Below the pieces are notes generated by a model. That model saw nothing but the letters and a program-made list of their open reading frames with translations. It did not search any database and was not told the origin of the DNA. Positions 25,228-34,647 of a DNA stretch of 64,000 nt are shown here, piece after piece. Where the stretch lies: positions 1-64,000 of the forward strand of contig CAYWNA010000019.1 in the NCBI GenBank assembly GCA_964459305.1, written 5' to 3'. Positions within the stretch are counted from its first letter, which is position 1; each line of letters starts with the position of its first letter. Origin of the DNA: CAYWNA01 sp964459305. GTDB lineage: Bacteria; Planctomycetota; Planctomycetia; Pirellulales; Pirellulaceae. The position numbers were made by a program, and so were the translations under genes.

Positions 25228-26115
25228 CTACTGCCCTCGGACGCTCATGCGGATCGAGTAGAGCCCCTTGCGGGCGGTGATGAACAACGTGCGGCGATCC
25301 TCACCGCCGAAACAGACGTTCGCCGGACCTTCGGGAACCTCGATGCTGGCGATAGCCGTCCCGTCCGGGCTGTAGATGTGTACCACACCTCGCGTCAAGT
25401 ACAGGTTCCCCTTCTCGTCCAAGGTCATGCCGTCTGAGCCGATCGGCGCGATCAGTTTGCGATCGGTCAACGAACCATCTGATTGGATGCAATAGACGTA
25501 GGTCTTGTTGCCACCAGCGTCGGCCACATAAAGCAGTTTGCCGTCAGCGGTGCCGATGACACCGTTGGGTTTTGTCAGGTTGTCGATTATTCGGATCAAC
25601 CGTTTGCGGTCCGGGGTCAAGTAGTAGACGTGAAAACCGTCTTGCTCCAGTCCTTCTTGTTTGCCGTAGCGAGGGTCGGTGAAGTAGACGCCACCCTGCG
25701 GATCGATCCACAGATCATTTGGGCTGTTCAGCTTCTTTCCCTCGTAGCTCTCGGCCAAGACGCTCACCGTGCCATCCGGCGAGATGGACGTCAAGCGCCG
25801 GTTGCCTCCCTCGCAGGCCAATAGGTTTCCTTTGCCGTCGAAATAGAGCCCGTTTGCGCGGCCGGTGTTCTCTCGAAACGTGCTGAGCTTTCCGTCCACC
25901 GACCACTTGTGGATCCGCTCGTTTGGGATGTCGCTGAAATAGATGTTTCCCGCCGCATCACAGGCAGGGCCTTCGGTAAAGACGAAACCATCTGCAAGCT
26001 GCTTGACCTCGGCGCCGGGTGCCATCAGTTCCTCAGCAGCCGACGCAACGCACGCCGTGAACCAGGCCAGGGCGAACATTGATGCCATGAATCTTGATGC
26101 TTGGCGACTGATCAT
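25228..26115 (-). CDS. SMP-30/gluconolactonase-family protein, secreted
   Basis: 295 residues with a signal peptide at about 1-27. Six-bladed propeller pattern: FTEGPACDAAGNIYFSD with the metal ligand E48, NSPNDLWIDPQGGVYFTDPR, LTKPNGVIGTADGKLLYVAD and SDGMTLDEKGNLYLT. It would hydrolyse sugar lactones in the periplasm. It lies 30 bases downstream of the HD-domain gene. Confidence 0.88.
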   Translation of the reverse strand: MISRQASRFMASMFALAWFTACVASAAEELMAPGAEVKQLADGFVFTEGPACDAAGNIYFSDIPNERIHKWSVDGKLSTFRENTGRANGLYFDGKGNLLACEGGNRRLTSISPDGTVSVLAESYEGKKLNSPNDLWIDPQGGVYFTDPRYGKQEGLEQDGFHVYYLTPDRKRLIRIIDNLTKPNGVIGTADGKLLYVADAGGNKTYVYCIQSDGSLTDRKLIAPIGSDGMTLDEKGNLYLTRGVVHIYSPDGTAIASIEVPEGPANVCFGGEDRRTLFITARKGLYSIRMSVRGQ

Positions 26116-26145
26116 GAGAGTCTCCTGTTGGTAATGGTGGGAGTG

Positions 26146-26751
26146 TTATGTCCGTGGTGGTCGTGGACGACCAGCCGTATTTCCGTTTTCCATGCCGCAG
26201 ATTCGCTTCCACCACTCGCAAGGGTCGGACCCATTGACGATTGCCAGAAGCTCCTGCCCCGATTCCGTCTTCATGCGCGGGATCGAATCGTCGATCCATT
26301 TCTGGGCATCCGCATTTCCTCGGACGACAAGCTCGCGAGCCGTGAAAGCCATTTCAAGTACCTCGGCATCCTTGGCGATTACGCCGGCTCTGGTGGATTG
26401 TTCGTCCACCTCTCGCCACATCTGAAGGATCGCCTGTCCGGCCGCTCCAAGTGCATCGCTTTGCTCAGATGCAGCGCGTTCCTCATCCACGTTTAAGTAC
26501 TTTTTCTGAACGAGGTCAGCGTCGCCAGTTCGAACTTCGTGCATGTCGTGGAAGAGGATCATTGTCGCTACGAGATTCGGATCGCCAAAGCCTTCGCGAT
26601 GTGCCAGCAGATACCCGAGACACGCGGCACGTTGCGTGTGTTCAGCGACACTTTCTGGGTTCTCGTAGATCCGAAGCCAACCATGGCGGGCTTCTTGCCG
26701 AAGCTGGCCAAGCTCGAAAATGAATCGCACGATTTCACGAAGATCAGGCAT
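26146..26751 (-). CDS. HD-domain hydrolase (HDDC2/YfbR-like)
   Basis: 201 residues. The HD metal site is visible as H38 (ESVAEHTQRA), H68-D69 (ILFHDMHEV) and D128 (KDAEVLEM). Proteins of this type are often 5'-deoxynucleotidases. The C-terminal NGSDPCEWWKRI helix also fits that group. Cytoplasmic. The start is supported by its MPDLREIVRFIFELGQL opening, typical of the family. Confidence 0.85.
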   Translation of the reverse strand: MPDLREIVRFIFELGQLRQEARHGWLRIYENPESVAEHTQRAACLGYLLAHREGFGDPNLVATMILFHDMHEVRTGDADLVQKKYLNVDEERAASEQSDALGAAGQAILQMWREVDEQSTRAGVIAKDAEVLEMAFTARELVVRGNADAQKWIDDSIPRMKTESGQELLAIVNGSDPCEWWKRICGMENGNTAGRPRPPRT

Positions 26752-26949
26752 AGGTTACGGCCTCAATCGCATGTGGCTATGGTCGGTTGATCGAGAGGAT
26801 TATAATGCAAACGGGAGCTGTGGGTGCGCCGATTTCCGGCTCACCGAAGTTTTTGACAGTACCGGTCCGGACACCTTAACACTAAACAAGGGGGAGAAGG
26901 CCATGCTTTTCTTTAGCATGGAAACGCGCGACTCAGAAAGGTAGCGCCG

Positions 26950-27246
26950 ATGATCAATAGAATGGTGTTCGTACGGTTGAAAGAAGAATACAGGAACGAC
27001 ACGAAGCGTACCGAGATTGCCTCGTATAGTGAGAACACTTTGGGGACAGTTCCACAAGTGCGCGAGATTAGGGTGACCACGGCGCTGGACGACAAGACGC
27101 GAGAAGATTGGGATATGCTCCTCGCGATCCGCCTGGATGCCGCTGAAGACCTGGAACCGTTCCGGTTGAATCCCGTTCACCGGGAATACGTGGACAATTA
27201 CCTGAAACCGAAGGTCGCTCAGATCAAGGGCTGGAATTTCTCCTAG
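26950..27246 (+). CDS. Stress-responsive A/B barrel (Dabb) domain protein
   Basis: 98 residues. The dimeric alpha/beta-barrel pattern is clear: MINRMVFVRLKEEY at the start, then a helix, VPQVREIRVT, WDMLLAIRL, and NPVHREYVDNYLKPKV at the end. No catalytic residues are evident. It is divergently placed from the HD gene, with about 200 bases between them holding no other gene. Confidence 0.85.
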   Translation: MINRMVFVRLKEEYRNDTKRTEIASYSENTLGTVPQVREIRVTTALDDKTREDWDMLLAIRLDAAEDLEPFRLNPVHREYVDNYLKPKVAQIKGWNFS

Positions 27247-27618
27247 AACGTGTCTTGAATCCCCTGGAGCTTGAGATTCGGGAGGGCGAAGCTCCCGCTG
27301 AGCCGCCTTTTGGCGGTGGATTGACGGCTCGGCTGGAGCCTCGCCCTCCCACAATCCCAATTTCAAAACACATTTTTGGCGACTTGGCAGCGAGGATAAT
27401 GGAACCGGCCAGCCCGTGATCCTGTGTGGTTGATCGCCCGCGGTCGTGTGAATACCGCACAGTCGAACTGGCTTTCCTTGGGTCGAACCAAATAGCTAGC
27501 CCCGCAACTGGGCCAGCCGCTGGAAAGCTACGGAAGGCCCTCCGCCGCGATCCCCCCACTACGGCTAATGTGCGTTTCGTGAGCGGCTTTGTACGAGCCG
27601 CAGAGAATTGCACAGGGT
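27247..27618. other. Intergenic region with one dispersed repeat
   Basis: Between the Dabb gene and the 3' end of the kinase gene. Apart from the inverted repeat at 27280-27350 I see no gene. No template-repeat-like copy of the kinase 3' end was found here. Confidence 0.5.
27280..27350. repeat. Dispersed inverted repeat (GGGAGGGCGAAGC type)
   Basis: Arms 27280-27305 and 27325-27350 are complementary with 3 mismatches in 26. The loop contains CGCCTTTTGGCGG, which can itself pair. It lies 33 bases after the Dabb stop and could terminate both converging genes. Confidence 0.75.
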
Positions 27619-30600
27619 CTACTGCCCTGAGCGGCCCAACGGAACCGCGGCAACGCGGAAACCAAGGCAGTTCCACCGGGTCTGCGGTTCGACCCAGTTC
27701 CGGGTCGCCGCCCGGCAGCCTCTGGGGGCGTTGCCCCAGCAGCCACCGCGGACCACGCGGTACGTACCCTCGAGCGGACCGCAGAAATTGGACACCGACT
27801 CCCCTGGGTACTCCCCGTACCAGTCTGCGCACCACTCCCACACGTTGCCGCCCATATCGAAGCTTCCCTCCGGTGTCACGTCCAGTGGGAACATGCCAAC
27901 TGGCGTCGGATGGCCAATGTTGCGGTCAAAGTTCGTACGATATTTGCCTGGCTTTTCTTCACCCCACGGATACGTGCGTCTTTCGGTTCCTCGTGCCGCA
28001 CCTTCCCATTCGGATTCCGTTGGTAGCCGCTGTCTTGACCAGCGGCAGTAGGCTACTGCTTCCCACCAACTTACAGAAAAAACAGGGCGGGATGGGAATT
28101 CGACCTGCCGTTCCCAGTCCCCCGGTTCCCAAAACATGCCGAACCCGCCGTCCTGCCACCACCGTTCATCTTTGTACCCTTCTTCATCGATGAAGTGTTT
28201 GTACTGCCCCACCGTCAGCGGATAGCCAGCGATGCGATAGGCGTCCAAGTGAACTCTGTGAACCGGTGCTTCCATTTCGTCATTTGCCAGTGTGTCATAG
28301 TTCGGCTTCCGTTTGTCTTTCGACTGAGCTCCTATTGAGAATTCGCCTGCAGGAATGGTTGCCCAGTAGTCGTCGCGAGTGAAATCAATCCGTGGGTCGC
28401 CGGCTTGTCCTAGGGCGTCGCCAGCCGCGACCCGTTCTTCTACCGAAACGCCGCGGAAACGCTCGCGGTCGAAGACAGCCATCACCGCATCCAGCAACTC
28501 GTGATACCCTGGATCGGATACCTTGTACTTGAGTGGTTCGAGGTTTCGGAGGATGTTGCCGATAAGGCCGGCGCAACGAGCTTGTGCGGCGAGATCGGGC
28601 GACTGGCCTATCGTGTCCAGCACTTTGCCAATCAGCCAATTCACTTTGGCCTTGGCCTGCTCGTGCAGAACTTCGGCCAGCAACAGCAATGTCTCCCTCC
28701 AGTCGGGCAGGTAGATCCTACCAGGATCGGAAAACAGAAGCTTCGTCTGCTCCGCATCCGGCCGACTGGCGATCGCCTTGGCCGCCAGGAACTCCTGGAA
28801 GGTGAGATGCCAGAAAGCGACGTCGTTGCCGCGACCCACGATAATGCCGCTGTCGACTTCTTCTTCATCGAGGAAACGCTCGCTCTGTGCGATCGTGTTC
28901 TTGTCGACCGTCCCGCCACCGACTTCCCCTGCAAGCCTTTCAGCCGCCCATCGTTTGGGAACCTGTGTCTTGCGGCCTTCGGGATCGTCCTGCATCACCA
29001 ATGCCAATTCCTGCAACAGAACAACCGTATCGTCTGCAGTCGCTCGACCCGGGCGCTGTTCGCGTGATCGTGACAGCCATGTGATGATCGAGTCGTACAA
29101 ATCCGCTCTCTGCTCCGGCAGACGACGTTCGTTCCAATGCATCACAGCGAGGGCCGTCAACATTATCGGATTGCGGGCAATGCGGCGAATTTCGACCCGC
29201 CCTTGGACTGCCGACAACAGTTCATCGCAATGTGCTTGAGCGACCCCTTGGCTCGCGGAGTAGACCGCTTCGCACCAGCGTGACAGAAAGGTCTCGACGG
29301 ATTGGTCGGACAACGGATCGATGCGGGCATAGGCAAAGTCTGGCAGTACTACCTCGCCCGTGTAGGCGCCCGGCCTGCTTGTGACGACGAAGCGGCACCC
29401 GATGTACGCGGTGGTGACGTTTTCGATCAGTCGAGACAAACGTTCGCGGAGTGACCGATCGGGTGCTTCGTCCAGGCCGTCCAGCAGTACGGTACACCGG
29501 CCGCCTTCCAGTTGTTGCCGGAAAAAGTCGGCATCCAATCCCCAAGAGTTGGCCTCGCTGGCGGCTCCCAGGTAGTGAGGCAGCCAGGCAGGAGCATTAT
29601 CTCCGGCCGGGGGCACCGTCCCGTGGGTGTCACGTAGGAGATGTTGAGCCAAGTCACCGATGCGGACGAAGATCGGAAAAAACCGGTCATCGACTCCCAG
29701 ACGCTTTTTGGCAGCCCCAGCCACTTCCCCCAATTGCGTCTGGCACAAGGCATGTGCGGCACTGCGAAGGAACGTTGTCTTACCACCTCCCGGATCTCCC
29801 ACAACGACCAAACGGTCATTGTGAAGCGCCTCGTGCAGCGGCACAGCCCGCTGTTCGAAAAAAACGAATACATTGTTCTCGTCGTCAGAACGCGGTGATA
29901 CACCGGTTGTGGTCAGCGTAATGAACAATTCCTCGATGGGGAAACGGTTTACCCGGCCTGTGCCCACCTGCAAACCGCGAATGTCGATGTGGGCCGTACG
30001 CCTTCGAAGGTCCTCAAGGTAACGGTTGGGATCTCTGTGCGGCTCATCACCTAACAGGAAAGGCCTTAGATCGTCTGCCAGGTCCACCGCGCTGGAATAG
30101 CGATCCGCCACCCGCTTTGACAGGCACTTGAGACAGATCCTATCTAGCTCCGGGGGAATCTCTGGGGCGACCTGCCGGGGCGGTCTAGGGTCGCGTTCCT
30201 TGATCTCGCCGAACAACTCGTCACTGTCTTCCCCTGAGAATGGCCGACGCCCTGTGAGCATCTCGTAAAGAATAACCCCCAGGCTCCAGATGTCGCTTCG
30301 TCCATCCAGCCGGTGCGTCTCCCCACGCACCTGCTCGGGCGACATGTAGGCTGGAGTGCCTGATCGTTCACCCCGAAAGCGACGCTGTATGCTCTCGTGG
30401 ACGGCCAGCCCAAAGTCGGCAACATAAGGTCTCCCCTCATCATCTAGAAGAATATTGCTGGGCTTAAGGTCACGATGCACAAAACCTTTTCGGTGAGCAA
30501 AGGCCACTGCCTTGGCGATGGCTGCCATCAGTTCGGCGGCCCGTTTCGGCGTCAGCGGTTCTGACTTCATAAGGGTCCGCAGATCCTGGCCTTCGATGTA

Positions 30601-31239
30601 CTGCTGTACGATGACGACGCGCTCGTCATCGCGAAAAACATCGTAAACGGTAACGATCCCCTGATACTCAAGTTGGGCCGCGGTGCGAGCTTCCTCGAGA
30701 AATCGCTCCAACTCCGCCTCTGAGGAGAACCGACCGGGACGAGGCACCTTCAGGGCGACCAGACGGCTCAGCTCAGGGTCCTCGGTCAGATAGACCTCGC
30801 CAAAACTACCCCTGCCGAGGATTCGCTGCACCCGGTAGCGGCCGATAGCTTCGGGTATGGGAGTCTCAGTTGTATCTCGCTGAACGTCGGTTGTTTCGGA
30901 CAAGCTGTGCGAGACAGAGGCGTCGGTGTCTCCTTCCCTTTTCGTCTTGCGCGGTCGTTCGAGCAGTTCAAACGCCGCATCCACTTCACTGGCATCTTGC
31001 GGAAACCTCTCGTGGTACTCCTGAGCGTCCACCAAGTGACCGGCTGCCCTGCGCAAATCCACTTCATTGGCGATCAGCTTTCGCAAAGCGGCGGAGCGAC
31101 AGTCATCGGACACGCGAGCCAAATGATCTTCAATGCGCGGCATCTGTTCGTCTTGCCAAGCTCGTTCAAATTCGCTGCACAGCGAGTCGATCTCCGACGC
31201 CTGCGAAAACGACGATTTGGCTTCGCTGTTCTTCCTCAT
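27619..31239 (-). CDS. Ser/Thr kinase - NACHT-type NTPase - FGE-like fusion protein
   Basis: 1206 residues from the ATG at 31239; the 41-codon extension starts with TTG and is unlikely. The kinase domain spans about 132-400: GRGSFGEVYL loop, K164 in VALKVP, HRDLKPSN at 255-262, DFG at 275-277. The NTPase has Walker A GDPGGGKTT (481-489), Walker B CTVLLDGLDEA (582-592) and a STAND/NACHT-like helical region to about 930. The last 230 residues are FGE/SUMF1-like (PAGEFSIGA, LPTESEWEGAARG, GGNVWEWCADWYG, VVRGGCW). The FGE copper-site pair appears to be reduced to one Cys, so formylglycine formation is unlikely. A binding or sensing role is more plausible. No membrane helix was seen. It may be a signalling or defence-type switch; the role is open. 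Confidence 0.85.
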   Translation of the reverse strand: MRKNSEAKSSFSQASEIDSLCSEFERAWQDEQMPRIEDHLARVSDDCRSAALRKLIANEVDLRRAAGHLVDAQEYHERFPQDASEVDAAFELLERPRKTKREGDTDASVSHSLSETTDVQRDTTETPIPEAIGRYRVQRILGRGSFGEVYLTEDPELSRLVALKVPRPGRFSSEAELERFLEEARTAAQLEYQGIVTVYDVFRDDERVVIVQQYIEGQDLRTLMKSEPLTPKRAAELMAAIAKAVAFAHRKGFVHRDLKPSNILLDDEGRPYVADFGLAVHESIQRRFRGERSGTPAYMSPEQVRGETHRLDGRSDIWSLGVILYEMLTGRRPFSGEDSDELFGEIKERDPRPPRQVAPEIPPELDRICLKCLSKRVADRYSSAVDLADDLRPFLLGDEPHRDPNRYLEDLRRRTAHIDIRGLQVGTGRVNRFPIEELFITLTTTGVSPRSDDENNVFVFFEQRAVPLHEALHNDRLVVVGDPGGGKTTFLRSAAHALCQTQLGEVAGAAKKRLGVDDRFFPIFVRIGDLAQHLLRDTHGTVPPAGDNAPAWLPHYLGAASEANSWGLDADFFRQQLEGGRCTVLLDGLDEAPDRSLRERLSRLIENVTTAYIGCRFVVTSRPGAYTGEVVLPDFAYARIDPLSDQSVETFLSRWCEAVYSASQGVAQAHCDELLSAVQGRVEIRRIARNPIMLTALAVMHWNERRLPEQRADLYDSIITWLSRSREQRPGRATADDTVVLLQELALVMQDDPEGRKTQVPKRWAAERLAGEVGGGTVDKNTIAQSERFLDEEEVDSGIIVGRGNDVAFWHLTFQEFLAAKAIASRPDAEQTKLLFSDPGRIYLPDWRETLLLLAEVLHEQAKAKVNWLIGKVLDTIGQSPDLAAQARCAGLIGNILRNLEPLKYKVSDPGYHELLDAVMAVFDRERFRGVSVEERVAAGDALGQAGDPRIDFTRDDYWATIPAGEFSIGAQSKDKRKPNYDTLANDEMEAPVHRVHLDAYRIAGYPLTVGQYKHFIDEEGYKDERWWQDGGFGMFWEPGDWERQVEFPSRPVFSVSWWEAVAYCRWSRQRLPTESEWEGAARGTERRTYPWGEEKPGKYRTNFDRNIGHPTPVGMFPLDVTPEGSFDMGGNVWEWCADWYGEYPGESVSNFCGPLEGTYRVVRGGCWGNAPRGCRAATRNWVEPQTRWNCLGFRVAAVPLGRSGQ

Positions 31240-32003
31240 CACTGAAATTCCCGTCCCAGATCTGTCGGACCAGGCCTGATCGCCGTTCCACAGTACATAG
31301 GCCGGTTTCTGACCAACTGAGCGATTCCTGGTTGCCGCAGCTCTCCATCTTGGCCGCGGCAATTCGCGGAGTCAACCGTCTGAAGAATTCACACCGGCAC
31401 TTGGTGTCGAACGAACGAGCGGCGGCTCGCTTCGAGTCGCGTTCCCTAGCAGGTCTATTTGGTTCCCGCGTTCGGCAGGGTCTCACCAACAGCGCACGGT
31501 CAGTTGCTACTCGACCAACCCGTCAAGGACTCGTCCCAATCGGTATTCCTCCTCGACAATTCGCCTCTTCATCGCCGTACCTGCGGATGAGTTGACGACA
31601 CTTTCCCGTAAATCCTCCCGGCCGAGCGGCCAAATCGCCGAGTTGGAATTCTGGTCGGAGAGGATGCCGTGCGGAACCGCTGTCGTTCGCGACTCGCTCA
31701 CATAGAAGGGAGACAACTTGTGTGAGGCCTAGCGGTCATGACCGCTAGGCTAAATCGCGTGATGGCTTGAATCTTCCTCGTGTGAAGTCTCTCTGGAAGG
31801 CTCGCTCACATTCTGCAATGCCGCCATCAACGAAAAGAAACACCTGAGTAGTACATCGGCATCGAGACCGTAGGGGGCAGATCTTTCAAACTTTGCCATT
31901 TGCGGTTTGTGTGAATGTAAATACGCGTGAAGTCGTCGCACGCAGAGTTTGGGGCCGCCGAAAGGTGCAGGCAGTTCTGGACCACGACGTGGTTGATGTC
32001 ACT
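31240..32003. other. Intergenic region before the kinase gene and after the fucosidase
   Basis: No convincing gene in about 760 bases. It holds the kinase upstream region and the perfect palindrome at 31727-31750. Short frames present have no ribosome site or family pattern. Confidence 0.5.
31727..31750. repeat. 24-bp perfect palindrome
   Basis: GCCTAGCGGTCA followed by its exact complement TGACCGCTAGGC, with no loop, then TAAATC. It is probably a dispersed extragenic palindrome or a hairpin terminator downstream of 32004-33404. Confidence 0.7.
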
Positions 32004-33404
32004 TCACCCGACGTGGTACACCGCAAGGTTCCGGATCAATGGCGTGGCGACGGAATCGGCCACAGTCAGCCTGACCGCGGCGACTTCGATTGGAGGGAAC
32101 TGCTGAATTCGCTTGTGGCCAATCGAAATGCCGTCGCAGAGTTTTCGCCAAGTCTCGCCGGGGATCCGCCCTTGGACGGTGTAAGACCGCACGCGCTCGC
32201 CACCGGTGATGTCTTCCATGATGACAACATGATCGATCTTCTGAGGATTGGGCAATTCGAGCGTTAGTTGTTCTCCTGTCCCATTCGTTTCGGCAACGGG
32301 CTGCGCGAAGCGGCGACGGATCTCGGCGCCGAATTCAGCGCATCGCTTGAAATCCGGCTCGGGCAATAGACCGCTCGGGTCGGGTGTCAGGCCCAGTATC
32401 AAGTTGCAGTTGCGGCCGACCGACTGGTAGTAGAACCGCACGAGGCGATCGAGCGGTTCGATCTTGTGTTCTGTGTTGGCGTACCAGAACCAGTGATGGT
32501 TGCGCAGGACGGTATCGACCATGCCCGGGCTCCAGAGTTTGCCGTCCGGGTCGCCGTGCTCGAGCATTTTCCGCCAGCTCTTTCCGCGGCCTTTGTGCAG
32601 TCTCTCAGCAGTTTCCAGGTCCGGCATGGTCGCCCAGCACGGGTAGCCTGCGTAACCGGATTCGTTGCCGATCCAGCGATGTTCTCGGCGTTGGGGGCTG
32701 TGGTAGAAGACCATGTTCGGCTGATTCCGGTCGGCGATGGGCAGCAAGTCCGGCCCGCCGTCTGCAGGCGCAATATTGCCCGCGTCGAACCAGATCTGGA
32801 CGAGTGGGCCGTAACGCGTGCAGAGCTCTTCGAACATCTTTTCGCACGTCCTGGCGAACCGCGCCTGCCCGTCGCCGCCTTTGCCGTAATTGACCCGATA
32901 CCGATTTGCCTTCCACCACGCATTACGGAAACAACTCATGTAGATGCCCGGCTTGAGACCGGCTTTGCGGCAGGACTCGACGAAATCACCAACCACGTCG
33001 CCCTTGCCACCACGCCACGATGCCTCTCGGACGCCGTACGGGTACAAGTCGCTTTGCCACTGCATGAAGCCGTTGAAATGTGTGGCGGTGAAGATGGCGT
33101 ATCGGGCGCCCATGGCCTTGGCCGCTTCGACCCACTGGTCGGTGTCCAGCTTGGCGGGATTGTAGATTTTCGGATCCCACGTTTGATGAATGGCGTTGTG
33201 ATTGGTGCGCCCGCCTTCGGCGAACAGCGGCATGTCGAAGTGGAAGATCGCACCGACTTCGCAGTCCTGCCAAACCACTTGCCGCGGTAGGGGCACTGGC
33301 AACTGCGCCACCTCGTCTCCGGCCATGACGCGAAGGGCACCGGGACCGCACAAAGCCGTGCTCGCCGCCGCGGCCAGCACCTCACGTCGCGACATTGAAT
33401 TCAT
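32004..33404 (-). CDS. Tat-exported GH29 alpha-L-fucosidase
   Basis: 466 residues from ATG 33404, preceded by GGGAG. The longer frame (33455) is less likely because the Tat leader MNSMSRREVLAAAAS begins here. GH29 features: FHFDMPLF and WDPKIYNPAKLDTDQWVEAAKAMGARY typify the barrel start, KAGLKPGIYMS follows, and the nucleophile D207 lies in VQIWFDAGN. The last 80 residues form a galactose-binding (F5/8C-like) domain (TLELPNPQKIDHVVIMED). It would release L-fucose from fucan- or mucin-like glycans. It lies downstream of the Gfo/Idh/MocA gene, on the same strand. Confidence 0.9.
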   Translation of the reverse strand: MNSMSRREVLAAAASTALCGPGALRVMAGDEVAQLPVPLPRQVVWQDCEVGAIFHFDMPLFAEGGRTNHNAIHQTWDPKIYNPAKLDTDQWVEAAKAMGARYAIFTATHFNGFMQWQSDLYPYGVREASWRGGKGDVVGDFVESCRKAGLKPGIYMSCFRNAWWKANRYRVNYGKGGDGQARFARTCEKMFEELCTRYGPLVQIWFDAGNIAPADGGPDLLPIADRNQPNMVFYHSPQRREHRWIGNESGYAGYPCWATMPDLETAERLHKGRGKSWRKMLEHGDPDGKLWSPGMVDTVLRNHHWFWYANTEHKIEPLDRLVRFYYQSVGRNCNLILGLTPDPSGLLPEPDFKRCAEFGAEIRRRFAQPVAETNGTGEQLTLELPNPQKIDHVVIMEDITGGERVRSYTVQGRIPGETWRKLCDGISIGHKRIQQFPPIEVAAVRLTVADSVATPLIRNLAVYHVG

Positions 33405-33497
33405 GATCGCTCCCGTTTGACGGAAAAGGGGATGATTCGCTGAACTGTAACACACATCGTAGGCACCCTTAACTCAACTTGAAAGCAACGTCATCGT

Positions 33498-34601
33498 TCA
33501 AACCTCGACTAATTCCCCATCCGATCGAGCAGAACGAAGACAAGCGTCCAACACTTTCTGAGTCTTGAGCGCAATCTCTCCCCAGTGGGGTTCCAGCTTC
33601 CCGGACAAAACCAACTCGGCGAAATCGCGGAACATGTTCGTCTCTTGTGCGTTCACGGCGCTGTTACTGGACTCACACGCCGTGATACGTCGCGTACGAT
33701 CTTCCATCGTGAAATCGCAGCCGTCGATGTCGAATACGGCATTGGACACCTCGAACCCGAGTTCGTCGCCGTGGTAAGGAAGGACGAAATCGGATACGTG
33801 CAGGTATCCTCTCGTCCCGCTTACGTTCGCCCACTGCTGGTTTTCGGTCAGAAACGAACAGAAGAAACTGGCCGATACGCCACTTGGGTAGAACAGCTCG
33901 GCGGAAAATTCCGTGGGGATGCTACCCGGGCTGTCTGGACTGCGATGTTCGGCGAGCATTCGGCCGCACACTCTGCGGGGAAGCCGGTAGTCCATGGCCC
34001 ACAACGCGAACCGGATCGTGTACCAGCCCAGGTCGCCAAGACAGCCAAGTGGTTCCAGATCGGCGTTGGCGCGAATATTGCCTCGAAAAAACTCATCCGG
34101 AGCGCAGAAACTGAACTGGGATGTGATCCGTTTGATTCGTCCCACGCTTTCGCCATCTTCGAGCACCTCTCGCATCCGGGCGAAACGCTGACTGTGCATG
34201 AACATCACGCCATCCATGAACTGGACTTCGTTGCGACGGCACGCATCCAGGATTTCGGCCACGTCCCCCGCAGTCGTTCCGACCGGCTTTTCGCACAGCA
34301 CGTGCTTTCCTGCCTCGGCCGCGCGGATCGCCCAGTCCTTGCGAACGCCGGTGGGCAAAGGAACGTAAACGGCATCCACGTCAGTTCGGGTCAACAGTTC
34401 GTCGTAGCTCCCACACACCTGGGGCGGATTTTCGAATGGGGTATCGGCCTGGCACTCTTGGACGAACTGTCGGCACCGTTCGAGATCTCTACTGGCGACG
34501 GCCGTCAGCGAACAGTTCGGAGCGTTTCGGATCGCTTTCCAGTTTTTGCGCGCGATCATCGCCGTGCCCAGAATGCCCCATCGACAAACGCGTTCATTCA
34601 T
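33498..34601 (-). CDS. Gfo/Idh/MocA-family NAD(P)-dependent oxidoreductase
   Basis: 367 residues from ATG 34601, with GGAG nine bases upstream. The open frame continues further upstream, but that part is antisense-like sequence overlapping the neighbouring gene. The Rossmann start WGILGTAMIA is at 8-17, the conserved EKP at 104-106 (HVLCEKPVGT), and the C-terminal beta-sheet domain includes GDLGWYTIRFALW. No Tat leader, so cytoplasmic. It probably oxidises a sugar or sugar alcohol from the glycans degraded by the neighbouring fucosidase. Confidence 0.9.
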   Translation of the reverse strand: MNERVCRWGILGTAMIARKNWKAIRNAPNCSLTAVASRDLERCRQFVQECQADTPFENPPQVCGSYDELLTRTDVDAVYVPLPTGVRKDWAIRAAEAGKHVLCEKPVGTTAGDVAEILDACRRNEVQFMDGVMFMHSQRFARMREVLEDGESVGRIKRITSQFSFCAPDEFFRGNIRANADLEPLGCLGDLGWYTIRFALWAMDYRLPRRVCGRMLAEHRSPDSPGSIPTEFSAELFYPSGVSASFFCSFLTENQQWANVSGTRGYLHVSDFVLPYHGDELGFEVSNAVFDIDGCDFTMEDRTRRITACESSNSAVNAQETNMFRDFAELVLSGKLEPHWGEIALKTQKVLDACLRSARSDGELVEV

Positions 34602-34647
34602 TCTTTGTGACTCCAGCAGCACTTGCCCATCGGGCGTTGCCGACGGC

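Noticed and set aside
27619..28000. The FGE-like C-terminus of the kinase fusion (VVRGGCW to GFRV) as a variable region of a diversity-generating retroelement
   Set aside because: The fold fits such targets, but no reverse transcriptase and no template-like near-copy of the 3' end was found in the window.
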